Shown: one piece after another, positions 5,735-13,539 of the stretch | Position numbering within the stretch: the stretch's first letter is position 1 | Layout: each line of letters starts with the position of its first letter | Made by a program: the position numbers and the translations under genes | Notes under the pieces: model-generated | What the model saw: only the letters and a program-made list of their open reading frames with translations | Database searches by the model: none | What the model was told of the DNA's origin: nothing | Assembly: GCF_946478925.1 (NCBI RefSeq) | Contig: NZ_CAMLDP010000027.1 | Span: 1-21,364, forward strand | Direction of reading: 5' to 3' | Source of the DNA: an uncultured Nitrososphaera sp. | Lineage (GTDB): Archaea; Thermoproteota; Nitrososphaeria; Nitrososphaerales; Nitrososphaeraceae | Length of the DNA stretch: 21,364 bases

Positions 5735-7183
5735 CTACCGCCTGCAATTGCGTCGGGTCAAAAGTATTGCAGCAACAAAGGACAGCGCCATGATTGTTCC
5801 GGCGACAGGTCCGAATTCTGGCACCACCACGATGCCCCGGGCAATGCCGTTTCTGGCAGTGTCAGGGGTCTGGCCGTCCCTCATCAGTGCCTTGACATTC
5901 ACCTCGACGTGGTACGTTTCGTTTCTTGGAAACGTCACGGTCTGGTTGCCGGTCCCGCCTTTTGCCAGAAGGTCAGACTTTTCGTACACGACGCCTCCTT
6001 TTGCATCCAGAATTTTCAGGTCGTACCTGACGTTGTCGTTGATTCTGTTGCCGGACAGCCCGTCAAAAAAAGCCATTGCAAGCGTCGATTCGGAATTGGC
6101 GCCCAGCTGCGCAGGAGTCCAGCTTGCAGAGACGAGTATGTTACCCGTGTCCGTTGTCATTTCGCCGCTGGTTTCCTCTACGGGATTTTCATCCGGCGAC
6201 AGCGTAAAGTCCATCACGGTTTTTCCGGAAGGCGCCCTGCCGGCAATGGAGAGTATGTCGTTCTTGTTCAAAAGGTAGTGCAGGATGAGCGCATCGTTTG
6301 ACGAGTACGGGTCTATGGAAATCTTGCTTTTTGATATCGGCGAGCCGTTTACCGTCCCTGCAAAAGACCCGGTGTCGATAAAGTCGTGGAACGACTTGGG
6401 GATTTTGATCTCTTCGTGCACAAAGATGTTCTGCTGGTTTATGCGGGTCGTGTTGTAATCAAAAGGCATGGCCCACGAGACAGCCTTGGCAGAAGTGTCG
6501 AATTTGAAATCCCGGATCTTGTCATAATACGAAACGAGGGTCACATTGTAGGGCTGGCCGTTGAAAGCCAGGTTCTCGTGAAAAACGTCGCCGACGCTCA
6601 GCCAGGAATCAAACGTGGGCTCGGTGCCGGAAACAAAGAGGTACTTGTCGTTGTCTATTCCGGTGATCACCACATGGAAATGGTACAGGCCACCCTCAAG
6701 CAAGAGCGGCCCTCTGATGCTCATGACGCCAGAAGGGTCGGCAATCCACGTCTCCGGTATCGATGGGTCCTGATCCCCATAGACCGTGACCTGCTGGTCG
6801 TTGTTGGGCTGGACCTTTATGGTCAAAAGCCCGCTATGGGAATGGAACTGGTCCAGAAGCAGCGTCTTGTCGTCCTTTGTAACGGTCAAGAGGTAGCTGG
6901 TGTGGGTTATTGTCTGGTTTGTGTTCAGGTCGAAAAAGCGAAAGCGCATGAACGTGTCCTGCGTAGACTCGCTGGTAAGGACGGGCGGATTGACCTGTAC
7001 AAAAAGGGCAGGTTTGCGGTCTCCAAGTGACGCGCCTGGTATTATCTCGGTGCTGAAACCGTCGGCAAACGCCCTGCCGATAAAAGGCTGTTTTGTTTCC
7101 AAATCGGCACTGATTACAATAGATAGAGCGATTAACGCAAGCAAAAGGACGGATTTCCCTACTGTTCCGAAGGAAAACGTCAC
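5735..7183 (-). CDS. Secreted surface protein with PEFG-type C-terminal sorting signal
   Basis: This is a 482-residue exported protein. An N-terminal hydrophobic stretch (about 9-26, SVLLLALIALSIVISA) and a later AFA-DG site give a signal peptide or anchor. The body (about 45-445) is rich in beta strands and in N-x-S/T sites, as expected for an extracellular, probably glycosylated protein. Residues 453-482 carry the tripartite signal VVPEFGP, a hydrophobic helix and a basic RRNCRR end. This matches the PEFG-CTERM signal of thaumarchaea, processed by an archaeosortase-type enzyme (family knowledge). The start is GTG at 7183, with TATA CTTAAATA at 7205-7212 about 25 nt upstream. No enzymatic motif was found; an S-layer-associated or adhesive role is inference. 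Confidence 0.85.
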   Translation of the reverse strand: MTFSFGTVGKSVLLLALIALSIVISADLETKQPFIGRAFADGFSTEIIPGASLGDRKPALFVQVNPPVLTSESTQDTFMRFRFFDLNTNQTITHTSYLLTVTKDDKTLLLDQFHSHSGLLTIKVQPNNDQQVTVYGDQDPSIPETWIADPSGVMSIRGPLLLEGGLYHFHVVITGIDNDKYLFVSGTEPTFDSWLSVGDVFHENLAFNGQPYNVTLVSYYDKIRDFKFDTSAKAVSWAMPFDYNTTRINQQNIFVHEEIKIPKSFHDFIDTGSFAGTVNGSPISKSKISIDPYSSNDALILHYLLNKNDILSIAGRAPSGKTVMDFTLSPDENPVEETSGEMTTDTGNILVSASWTPAQLGANSESTLAMAFFDGLSGNRINDNVRYDLKILDAKGGVVYEKSDLLAKGGTGNQTVTFPRNETYHVEVNVKALMRDGQTPDTARNGIARGIVVVPEFGPVAGTIMALSFVAAILLTRRNCRR

Positions 7184-7204
7184 AGGGTTGTTTCCAAGAA
7201 TGAC

Positions 7205-7212
7205 TATTTAAG
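7205..7212 (-). promoter_or_regulatory. TATA box for the PEFG surface protein
   Basis: Minus-strand CTTAAATA is centred 25 nt upstream of the GTG at 7183. This spacing predicts a leaderless mRNA and supports the GTG start. Confidence 0.55.
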
Positions 7213-7270
7213 TGTGATCCGGACTTTAGTTACGGTACTATGACTGCGAACAATAGCAGATAGGATAGTA

Positions 7271-7690
7271 TCAGTCGCCAAAGAGCCTCTGGTGCTCTTC
7301 TAGCATGCAGCGGTTGAACACCACCTTGATGCCCTTTTCTCTGGCAAGTTTTTCGGCCTGCTCGTTGTAGATTCCTAGCTGCATCCACACCACCTTGATG
7401 CCGGCTTTTTTCACGGCATCCATCACCACCGGAAGCACGTCGTCTGACGGCCTGAAAACGTCGACGATGTCTATCTGGTCTGGGACGCTAGAGACGTTCG
7501 GGTACGACTTTCTGCCCATTATCTCTGGCGCAGTCGGGTTCACGGGCATCACATTGTAGCCCTGCTCAATCAGGTATCTCGGGACATAGTTTGCCGGCTT
7601 GCCGTCGGTCTTGGACATACCCACCACCGCGATGTTTTTCAGCTTGTAGAATTCCCGAATTTCAGAGTCAGAGAACGAGTCCGTGTTCAC
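7271..7690 (-). CDS. CoA-binding-domain (Rossmann) protein, YccU-like
   Basis: This 139-residue protein is a single CoA_binding_2 Rossmann domain. The first strand and nucleotide-binding turn are NIAVVGMS (19-26), followed by P.YLIEQGYNVMPVNP, a V.DVFRP segment and a late VVWMQLGIYNEQAEKLAREKGIKVVFNRCMLEEH. These are the usual landmarks of the family, and the length is normal. Members bind CoA or a related nucleotide, and their physiological role is mostly unknown. The start is GTG at 7690 with TATA GTTTAAATAA at 7711-7720, about 25 nt upstream. It sits alone between the surface protein and a membrane-anchored protein on the same strand, each with its own promoter. Confidence 0.88.
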   Translation of the reverse strand: MNTDSFSDSEIREFYKLKNIAVVGMSKTDGKPANYVPRYLIEQGYNVMPVNPTAPEIMGRKSYPNVSSVPDQIDIVDVFRPSDDVLPVVMDAVKKAGIKVVWMQLGIYNEQAEKLAREKGIKVVFNRCMLEEHQRLFGD

Positions 7691-7710
7691 AATGTGATTT
7701 CGGATGATTG

Positions 7711-7720
7711 TTATTTAAAC
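7711..7720 (-). promoter_or_regulatory. TATA box for the CoA-binding protein
   Basis: Minus-strand GTTTAAATAA is centred about 25 nt before the GTG at 7690, giving a leaderless geometry. Confidence 0.55.
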
Positions 7721-7724
7721 GCAA

Positions 7725-8096
7725 TCAGGAGCCTATCATCCCTGGCAGTTTTATCGGCGCGCGGTACGGTTGCACTATCTTGATGTCAGGGTCAGCGGTC
7801 ACCGTCACGCTAGACAGCTGCGCCCCATCCGGCGGCGACACCGTGGTCTTGTGCCCCGGCTCCATAGTGCCAACAACATCTGTCGCGTTGCCGCCATAGT
7901 TGACCACGACGTTTGTGAGCGGCATCCTGCCCGTGTTTGAAAGGACCACGCGGGCGTTGGTAAAAAGCGTCTGTTCGTCCTTCAGCGCGTCGACGCTGAG
8001 AGAATAGTCCTTGGTGGGCACCTGCGACAGGTACATGGCCAGCACTGCGGCGACAATGATGCCGCCTGCGATTGCGGCCACAAAGGCGATCCGCAC
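7725..8096 (-). CDS. Membrane-anchored extracytoplasmic protein, unknown function
   Basis: This 123-residue protein has one N-terminal transmembrane helix (about residues 3-24, FVAAIAGGIIVAAVLAMYL). The outer domain (about 30-123) has the strand pattern of an Ig-like or CARDB-like beta sandwich: SVDALKDEQTLFTNARVVLSNTG, then LTNVVVNYGG, then an EPGHKTTVSPP loop. That pattern is typical of archaeal cell-surface proteins; the fold call is inference. The start is GTG at 8096 with TATA CTTATATTT at about 8117-8125, 25 nt upstream. It lies 48 bp downstream of purF on the same strand and has its own promoter, so a functional link to purine synthesis is not implied. Confidence 0.8.
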   Translation of the reverse strand: MRIAFVAAIAGGIIVAAVLAMYLSQVPTKDYSLSVDALKDEQTLFTNARVVLSNTGRMPLTNVVVNYGGNATDVVGTMEPGHKTTVSPPDGAQLSSVTVTADPDIKIVQPYRAPIKLPGMIGS

Positions 8097-8116
8097 AAGA
8101 GGTGATCCGCGACCGC

Positions 8117-8125
8117 AAATATAAG
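8117..8125 (-). promoter_or_regulatory. TATA box for the membrane-anchored protein
   Basis: Minus-strand CTTATATTT is centred 25 nt upstream of the GTG at 8096 and supports that start. Confidence 0.5.
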
Positions 8126-8144
8126 GGCGATCGTTAATCGCTCA

Positions 8145-9581
8145 TCATTCGCCCTTTATCTGGGCGCGCGTCTTAAAGACGGGCTTTATGCCAAGGGGCG
8201 CATAGTTGCCTGTCGAGCACGTAAAGCACAGCTCTTCTTCTGGCATCCCGATTGCGCTTGCAAGGTTTGCAGTGTCGTTGTACGCGACATAGTCTGCGCC
8301 GATAACCCTTGCGACCTTGCCTGCAACCTTTTCGTTCGCCTGCTCCTCCGCGCCATGCTGGTACGCTATCAGCTCTTCCTGCGACGGAAAGTCGATTCCG
8401 GCATAGCACGGGTAGCGTATGGGCGGGTACGTGACTACCAGGCTAATCCTCCTTGCGCCTGCACTGCGCAGCGTGCTAATTATCGAGGCAGAGCTTGTCC
8501 CTCTCACGATGCTGTCGTCTACGACTACCACGTGCTTGCCCTCTATTACCTCGCGTATCGGGATTATGCCCTTGTTTATCTCGACCCTGTCGTTCTGGTA
8601 CGGCTCGATGAAACTGCGCATCGAGCCCTTCTTGCTGTACCTGTCCTTCAGAAGGCCCTCCTCAAACGGCAGGCCGGACTCTAGCGCGTAGCCGAGCGCC
8701 GCGGGCCTCGCTGAATCTGGCACTGGCACGACCACGTCTGCGTCCTGTATCGGGAATTTCTTTGCCAGAAACTGGCCTATCTTTTTCCTTGCAGAATAGA
8801 CGTTTATCCCCTCCATGATGCTTGAAGGGTGCGCAAAATACGTGTATTCAAAAGCGCAGTGTGCGTGCGGCGTTTCGGTCGCAAACTGCTGCGACTCGAC
8901 CCCTGCTTTTCCCATCTTGACCAGCTCGCCGGGCTGGACGTCGCGTACGAGCTGCGCCCCGACTGCCGAGAGGGCGCACGATTCCGACGCAACCATGTAA
9001 GTGCTAGTCTCCTTGTGGAAGCCAAGGACGAGTGGCCGAAAGCCCCGCGTGTCGCGTGCAGCATACACAGAACCTTCGTCGGTGAGAAACGTAAAGCAGA
9101 ACGAGCCGACCATTTCGCTTTTCAGGATTGACATCGCCGACGCCATGTCGTCCTTTTCGGCAATGTGCATCACGAGGCGCTGGGCGGCAACCAATGTGTC
9201 ACTCATGGTCTGCGGGGTAAAGGTGCAGCCGCCCACCATGCCGGACAGTTGCTCGACGTTTGCAATCGTGCCGTTGTGGGCTATGCACAGGTCTTTTACC
9301 TTGAGAGGCTGGGCGTTTTCCAGGTTGCTCTTACCAAAGGTGGAGTAGCGCACGTGGCCGATTGCCGCGCTTGACTTGTATTTGCGGACGATATTCTGGA
9401 AGTCAGGAGCGGCCTGCGAGACAAGCCCGATCCTCTTGAACGGAGGCTTGTTTGGGACAGCAATGCCCCACGCCTCCTGGCCGCGGTGCTGAAGGGCGCG
9501 CAGCATGTCGACGGCAAACGGTATGACGTTGTGTCCGGCAAGCGAAAAGATTCCCACTACGCCACAGTTTTCATGTACCAA
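8145..9581 (-). CDS. purF: PurF, amidophosphoribosyltransferase
   Basis: PurF transfers the glutamine amide to PRPP to give 5-phosphoribosylamine, the first committed step of de novo purine synthesis. The N-terminal nucleophile is Cys6 in MVHENCGVVG, so a five-residue propeptide would be removed. The class II glutaminase domain (6-230) shows LQHRGQEAWG, GHVRYST (75-81) and AHNG (101-104). The phosphoribosyltransferase domain carries the PRPP loop VVVVDDSIVRGTSS (351-364). Four cysteines, 242, 392, 452 and 455, match the [4Fe-4S] ligands of Bacillus-type PurF. The start is TTG at 9581: an in-frame TGA lies just upstream and no other start would keep Cys6. A GGGGGATGA stretch 9 nt upstream may serve as the ribosome site. 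It is the downstream-most pur gene of this region. Confidence 0.97.
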   Translation of the reverse strand: MVHENCGVVGIFSLAGHNVIPFAVDMLRALQHRGQEAWGIAVPNKPPFKRIGLVSQAAPDFQNIVRKYKSSAAIGHVRYSTFGKSNLENAQPLKVKDLCIAHNGTIANVEQLSGMVGGCTFTPQTMSDTLVAAQRLVMHIAEKDDMASAMSILKSEMVGSFCFTFLTDEGSVYAARDTRGFRPLVLGFHKETSTYMVASESCALSAVGAQLVRDVQPGELVKMGKAGVESQQFATETPHAHCAFEYTYFAHPSSIMEGINVYSARKKIGQFLAKKFPIQDADVVVPVPDSARPAALGYALESGLPFEEGLLKDRYSKKGSMRSFIEPYQNDRVEINKGIIPIREVIEGKHVVVVDDSIVRGTSSASIISTLRSAGARRISLVVTYPPIRYPCYAGIDFPSQEELIAYQHGAEEQANEKVAGKVARVIGADYVAYNDTANLASAIGMPEEELCFTCSTGNYAPLGIKPVFKTRAQIKGE

Positions 9582-9638
9582 TGTTGTTTTTCATCCCCCA
9601 AGCACAAGCAGGCCGAGCAAGACATGCTCATGACCGGC

Positions 9639-9646
9639 ATTAAATG
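9639..9646 (-). promoter_or_regulatory. TATA-like element for purF
   Basis: Minus-strand CATTTAAT is centred about 61 nt upstream of the purF TTG. It would give a leader of about 35 nt containing the GGGGGATGA ribosome site at 9592-9600. This suggests purF can be transcribed separately from purQL. Confidence 0.4.
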
Positions 9647-9687
9647 AACGTCATGCGTTAAAAAACGTATCTTGCTTCCTCTCATTT

Positions 9688-11862
9688 TCATTGTCCCATT
9701 ATCTCCGCAAGCGACTCAAAGGCGCCTTCCAGCTTTGACAATGGCAGTGAGATCTTTATTTTCTTGCCCTGTACAAATTCTGCCTTGCTTCGGATAGACC
9801 TGCCAATCTGGGCAAACCTGACTCCTTCTGACTGCAGCAGCCGGGCAACCTGCTCGGGTTTGGTTGTGCCGATAAGGTAGCGCGAGTGCGACTCTGAAAA
9901 CAGCAGGTCGTCAAGTCTGGTACATGTGCTCGGAACAGAGTCCAGTTGCACGCGAAAGCCGGTGTTTCCTGCGACTGCCATCTCTGCAAGCGCAACTGCA
10001 AGGCCGCCTTTGCTGCAGTCGTGGGCGCACGACGCAAGGCCATTCCGTATCAGCTTTAGCACGGCAGAGCCGTTTGCCTTGTCAGTCGCAAGGTCGACTG
10101 CCGGGAGCTGCCCGCCTGTTATGCCGTGTACGTATTCATAGTATTCAGAACCGCCCATCTCCGGGCGCGTCTCGCCTACCAAGAATATAGACTGGCCGGG
10201 GCCGAGCGCCGACTTGGTTATCCATTTTTCATCATCGATGAGCCCCAGCGTTCCCATCACGGGCGACGGCTTTATTGGCCCCTTGGCAGTCTCGTTGTAA
10301 AAGCTGACTTTGCCTCCTACCACGGGGACCTCCATAAAGTTGCAATAGTCGACTATGGCATTTACCGCCTGCGAAAAAGTCCAAAAGATTTCAGGGTCCT
10401 CCGGGCTTCCAAACTGCAGGTGGTCGACGACTCCCACCGGCTCGGCGCCGGTACAGATGACGTTTCGGAAACCCTCTGACAGGCAGCCGAGCGTCCCCTG
10501 GTACGGGTCAAGATAGCAGTGCTTCGAGTTGCCGTCCAGTTTCACAGCAGCGAACTTGCCATTGTCAAGACGCATCACGGCGGCATCCGCTGCGCCCGGC
10601 TTTGCCACGGTGCGCACACCCACCTCATGGTCGTACTGCTGGTAGACCCACCTCTTGCTTGCAATTGTCGGGTTTGAGAGAAGCATGAGCAGAGTCTTGC
10701 CGAGACTTGCCGGCACTTTTGGAGCGCGCACCTTCTTGAGCTGGTCAAGGTACGCCGGCCTCCTTGCGGCCCTGTCGGCAAGCGGCGCGTGTGCGACGAG
10801 ACTTGAAGGCATATTTGCCACCACGGAATCATTGTGCGTGATTACAAGATCCTGATGCCCCTCTGCCCTGCCGAGTATCGAGTACCTGATCTCGTACTTG
10901 TCGAGTATCGACTGCAGCCGAGGCATCTTTTCTGCGTCTGTGACGTAGAGCATACGCTCCTGCGACTCTGATATCATCAGTTCCGCCGGCGTCATCCCGG
11001 CCTCCCTTGCGTTTACCTTTGACAGCTCGATCTTAAAGCCGCGGCAAAGGCTGTCAGAGGTCTCTGAAAGGCAGCACGAAAGCCCGCCACCGCCCAAGTC
11101 CTTTATCGCCTTGACACACCCTTGCTGCACGGCCTCCATCGTCGCTTCCAGCAACAATTTCTCTAGGAACGGGTCGGGTATCTGCACCGCCGAGCGGTTC
11201 TCGGCCTCCAGCGCGCGTGAAGCAAACGACGCGCCGTGTATCCCGTCCCTGCCAGTAGAGCCTCCGGCAAGCACGATATAGTCGCCGGCCTCTGCGCGGT
11301 TTGAAATGACGCCCTCCTTTCTGCCGTGGCCAATGGACGCGACGTCGACCAGGCAATAGTCCTCAAACGACGGGTCGAACTCTATTTCACCTCCCACCGT
11401 CGGTATGCCGATGCAGTTTCCATAGTCCGCTATGCCCTTGACCACGTTCTTGAACAGCCACTTTGACTTTGGGACGGACCTGCCCTTGCCGTCTATGGGC
11501 GCAAAACGCAGCGCGTCAAGCACCGCTATCGGGCGCGTGCCCATCGACATGATGTCCCTGATGACGCCTCCGACGCCCGTGGCGGCGCCCCCAAAGGGCT
11601 CTACTGCCGATGGGTGGTTGTGGCTTTCAATGTGAACGGTGAGCACATAGCCGTCGCCGACGTCAAGGACGCCGGCGTCATAGCCCGGGCCGACCAGGAC
11701 GCGCCTGCCCTTTGTGGGCAGGAGGCGCAGAAATTTCTTTGACGACTTGTACGAGCAGTGCTCCGACCACTCGGCACCGACGATGTCCTGCTCGACCTCG
11801 TTTGCCTTTCTCTTTAATTTGCCCTCAAGGTAGGCCAGTTCTTGCTCTGTAAGTACGCCCAC
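9688..11862 (-). CDS. purL: PurL, phosphoribosylformylglycinamidine synthase, large subunit
   Basis: PurL converts FGAR to FGAM with ATP and ammonia, in complex with PurQ (glutaminase) and PurS. It is of the small-PurL type of bacteria and archaea (about 724 aa, lacking the fused glutaminase and N-terminal domains). Near the start, EWSEHCSYKSSKKF holds the conserved catalytic His region, followed by HIESHNHPSAVEPFGGAATGVGG. Two AIRS-like halves are visible, each with an N-terminal nucleotide domain and a C-terminal domain; KDLGGGGLSCCLSE and DCSKGGLAVALAEMA are the paired glycine-rich motifs. I chose GTG at 11862, which lies one base after the purQ stop. A TTG at 11910 gives 740 aa but adds a lysine-rich leader and overlaps purQ by 47 bp. 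Confidence 0.95.
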   Translation of the reverse strand: MGVLTEQELAYLEGKLKRKANEVEQDIVGAEWSEHCSYKSSKKFLRLLPTKGRRVLVGPGYDAGVLDVGDGYVLTVHIESHNHPSAVEPFGGAATGVGGVIRDIMSMGTRPIAVLDALRFAPIDGKGRSVPKSKWLFKNVVKGIADYGNCIGIPTVGGEIEFDPSFEDYCLVDVASIGHGRKEGVISNRAEAGDYIVLAGGSTGRDGIHGASFASRALEAENRSAVQIPDPFLEKLLLEATMEAVQQGCVKAIKDLGGGGLSCCLSETSDSLCRGFKIELSKVNAREAGMTPAELMISESQERMLYVTDAEKMPRLQSILDKYEIRYSILGRAEGHQDLVITHNDSVVANMPSSLVAHAPLADRAARRPAYLDQLKKVRAPKVPASLGKTLLMLLSNPTIASKRWVYQQYDHEVGVRTVAKPGAADAAVMRLDNGKFAAVKLDGNSKHCYLDPYQGTLGCLSEGFRNVICTGAEPVGVVDHLQFGSPEDPEIFWTFSQAVNAIVDYCNFMEVPVVGGKVSFYNETAKGPIKPSPVMGTLGLIDDEKWITKSALGPGQSIFLVGETRPEMGGSEYYEYVHGITGGQLPAVDLATDKANGSAVLKLIRNGLASCAHDCSKGGLAVALAEMAVAGNTGFRVQLDSVPSTCTRLDDLLFSESHSRYLIGTTKPEQVARLLQSEGVRFAQIGRSIRSKAEFVQGKKIKISLPLSKLEGAFESLAEIMGQ

Positions 11863-11863
11863 T

Positions 11864-12565
11864 CTATGCAACCGCCCTTTGCTCTTTTTCTTTTTCAAGG
11901 TAGCCGGCAAGCGACCTGAAAACCGTGATTGCGTCGTTTGCGCCCGTGGCGGAAAGCAGGCTCTCGCTTGCCCTCTCGGGGTGGGGCATCATTCCCATAA
12001 CGTTTCCCTGCTCGTTGCATATAGCCGCTATCAGGTCGGTAGAGCCATTCGGGTCGTCGTTTGAATACTGCAATACTATCTGATTCTTTTTCTTTAATTC
12101 TTTCAAAATAGCAGCATCGGCAACATAGCGCCCCTCGCCGTGCGCGACAGGTATGTCAAACGCCTGTTTTCTGGCAAACTGGCCTGTAAAAGGCGTCCTG
12201 TTATTCTCTACCCGGACTTTTGTCCAACGGCAGACAAAGCGTAGCGAGTCGTTCATCATGAGCGCGCCCGGCAAAAGTCCCGATTCGACGAGTATCTGAA
12301 AGCCGTTGCAGATGCCAAGCACAGGCGTGCCGTCCTTGGCCATCCTCTTTACTTCCTGAACTATCGGGCTGTGCGCGGCGATGATTCCGGCGCGCAGCCT
12401 GTCGCCAAATGCAAAGCCGCCGGGGATTATCATGGCGTCATAGCCGGAGATGCGGTCCTTTGTGTGCCAGATAAAGTCGGCCTGAATCCCGACAACCTTG
12501 TTCAGGACGTGGTGGACGTCGCGGTCGCAGTTGCTTCCGGGGAAAACGGCGATGCCGATCTTCAT
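11864..12565 (-). CDS. purQ: PurQ, FGAM synthase glutaminase subunit
   Basis: This class I glutamine amidotransferase supplies ammonia to PurL. Its 233 residues are of normal length for free-standing PurQ. The nucleophile elbow is GICNGFQ with Cys86, and the His-Glu pair of the triad is in PHPER (His195, Glu197). The N-terminal KIGIAVFPGSNCDRD and GGFAFGDRLRAG segments are family landmarks. It abuts purL on the same strand, as expected for stoichiometric subunits, and is the first gene of the purQL unit. The ATG at 12565 has a TATA-like ATATTAATA at 12601-12609, about 40 nt upstream. Its promoter region is shared back to back with the plus-strand CBS gene. Confidence 0.96.
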   Translation of the reverse strand: MKIGIAVFPGSNCDRDVHHVLNKVVGIQADFIWHTKDRISGYDAMIIPGGFAFGDRLRAGIIAAHSPIVQEVKRMAKDGTPVLGICNGFQILVESGLLPGALMMNDSLRFVCRWTKVRVENNRTPFTGQFARKQAFDIPVAHGEGRYVADAAILKELKKKNQIVLQYSNDDPNGSTDLIAAICNEQGNVMGMMPHPERASESLLSATGANDAITVFRSLAGYLEKEKEQRAVA

Positions 12566-12600
12566 TCTTGTATTCTTTAAAAAAGACTCGTCGCTGCTCG

Positions 12601-12609
12601 TATTAATAT
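12601..12609 (-). promoter_or_regulatory. TATA box for purQL
   Basis: Minus-strand ATATTAATA is centred about 40 nt upstream of purQ ATG, giving a leader of about 13 nt. It lies in the 125-bp divergent region shared with the CBS gene. Confidence 0.45.
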
Positions 12610-12660
12610 CTTGAGGGGAGTCCCGGGACAGAGACTCTATATGTCACGCCACGGCAAGGA

Positions 12661-12668
12661 TTAAATTT
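12661..12668 (+). promoter_or_regulatory. TATA box for the CBS-domain gene
   Basis: TTAAATTT is centred 26 nt before the GTG at 12691, the leaderless geometry seen at many genes of this window, and supports the GTG start. Confidence 0.5.
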
Positions 12669-12690
12669 TCAGCCTTCCAATGTAGCTCTC

Positions 12691-13155
12691 GTGGTAGCCG
12701 GCGTAGTCCGCGACATCATGACAAAGGAGATAGTCACTATCGACGCCGACAGGAGCGCCCTTGAAGCGGCAAAACTGATGACCGAGCGGGGCATCAGCTC
12801 GGTTTTCATTGTCAACAAGGACGGAAACCCGATCGGCATCGTAAGCGAGCGTGATTTCATAAAAAAGATCTGCGCCAAGGAGCTTGTCATATCGCAGGTC
12901 AAAGTCGGCGACATCATGTCGAAAATCCTGACGACGGCGGGACCAGATACCGCAATCGAAGTCGCGGTGCAGCGCATGGTAAATCACAAGATTCGCAGGC
13001 TACCAATAATGGAAGGGAACAAGGTCGTCGGAATAATCACGGTCACAGACCTCGCCAAGCACCTGCGCACGACGCTGTTGCTTGAAGGCGCGCTACGCGA
13101 TACTGAAAGCATCGACGACGTGATAGCGACGATGGGCCACGACGAAAAGCACTAG
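12691..13155 (+). CDS. Paired CBS-domain protein
   Basis: This is a 154-residue stand-alone Bateman module. CBS1 spans about 8-60 (VRDIMTKEIVTI, then ISSVFIVNKDGNPIGIVSERDF) and CBS2 about 73-128 (VGDIMSKILTT, then IRRLPIMEGNKVVGIITVTDL). Such modules bind AMP, ATP, SAM or related adenosyl ligands and act as energy sensors (family knowledge). It lies on the opposite strand between purQ and purS, diverging from purQ and converging on purS with no base between the two stop codons. The location makes purine-nucleotide sensing attractive, but the sequence does not show a partner. The start is GTG at 12691. Confidence 0.9.
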   Translation: MVAGVVRDIMTKEIVTIDADRSALEAAKLMTERGISSVFIVNKDGNPIGIVSERDFIKKICAKELVISQVKVGDIMSKILTTAGPDTAIEVAVQRMVNHKIRRLPIMEGNKVVGIITVTDLAKHLRTTLLLEGALRDTESIDDVIATMGHDEKH

Positions 13156-13437
13156 CTAGTCTGCCTTTTGCGCCTTTATGGTGCAGTTGCTGACTATGGG
13201 ATTGAATATGCGCAGCTCCTCGCAGAGCTTTTGCACGGTCTTTTCGGCCTCTTTTTCCGAGCCGGCGCTTACCATCATCTTTAGCATTTTGGCGGCCCTG
13301 ACGCCCTTGACGTCCGAATAGCCGCCCTTTACCACAAGGTCGCGGTGGATGGTCTCGCCTTCCGGGTCGTTGATGTAGGGCTTGTTTTCTATTATGACCT
13401 GCACCAAGAATTTGTGGTTGCTGCTAGCTCGCGCCAT
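13156..13437 (-). CDS. purS: PurS, FGAM synthase small subunit
   Basis: PurS is the dimeric structural subunit that bridges PurQ and PurL in the FGAM synthase complex. The 93 residues show the family pattern: KFLVQVIIENKPYINDPEGETIHRDL near the N-terminus, YSDVKGVRAAKMLKM in the middle, and a late EELRIFNPIVSNCTI strand. The N-terminal extension (MARASSNH) is slightly longer than in many homologues. The start is ATG at 13437 with TATA TATTTAAATT at 13461-13470, 28 nt upstream. The gene is separated from purQL by the plus-strand CBS gene, so it is transcribed on its own despite needing to match PurQL stoichiometry. Confidence 0.94.
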   Translation of the reverse strand: MARASSNHKFLVQVIIENKPYINDPEGETIHRDLVVKGGYSDVKGVRAAKMLKMMVSAGSEKEAEKTVQKLCEELRIFNPIVSNCTIKAQKAD

Positions 13438-13460
13438 TGCCTGCCTGTAATGCCGGCGGT

Positions 13461-13470
13461 AATTTAAATA
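13461..13470 (-). promoter_or_regulatory. TATA box for purS
   Basis: Minus-strand TATTTAAATT is centred 28 nt upstream of the purS ATG, a strong match with leaderless spacing. Confidence 0.55.
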
Positions 13471-13539
13471 CTCTCAAGCACTCTCGACAGGACACAAAAG
13501 CTTTATGAAATTTGGAGCCGCACCAGTTATGATTGAGAC

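Noticed and set aside
5648..6301. Plus-strand frame opposite the PEFG surface protein
   Set aside because: The minus-strand protein has a signal peptide, glycosylation sites and a sorting signal; the plus frame has none of these.
8099..8110. Minus-strand GGATCACCTCTT, resembling the 3' end of 16S rRNA
   Set aside because: The match is only about 10-11 nt with no other rRNA sequence nearby; it lies between a TATA box and a start codon and is most likely chance.
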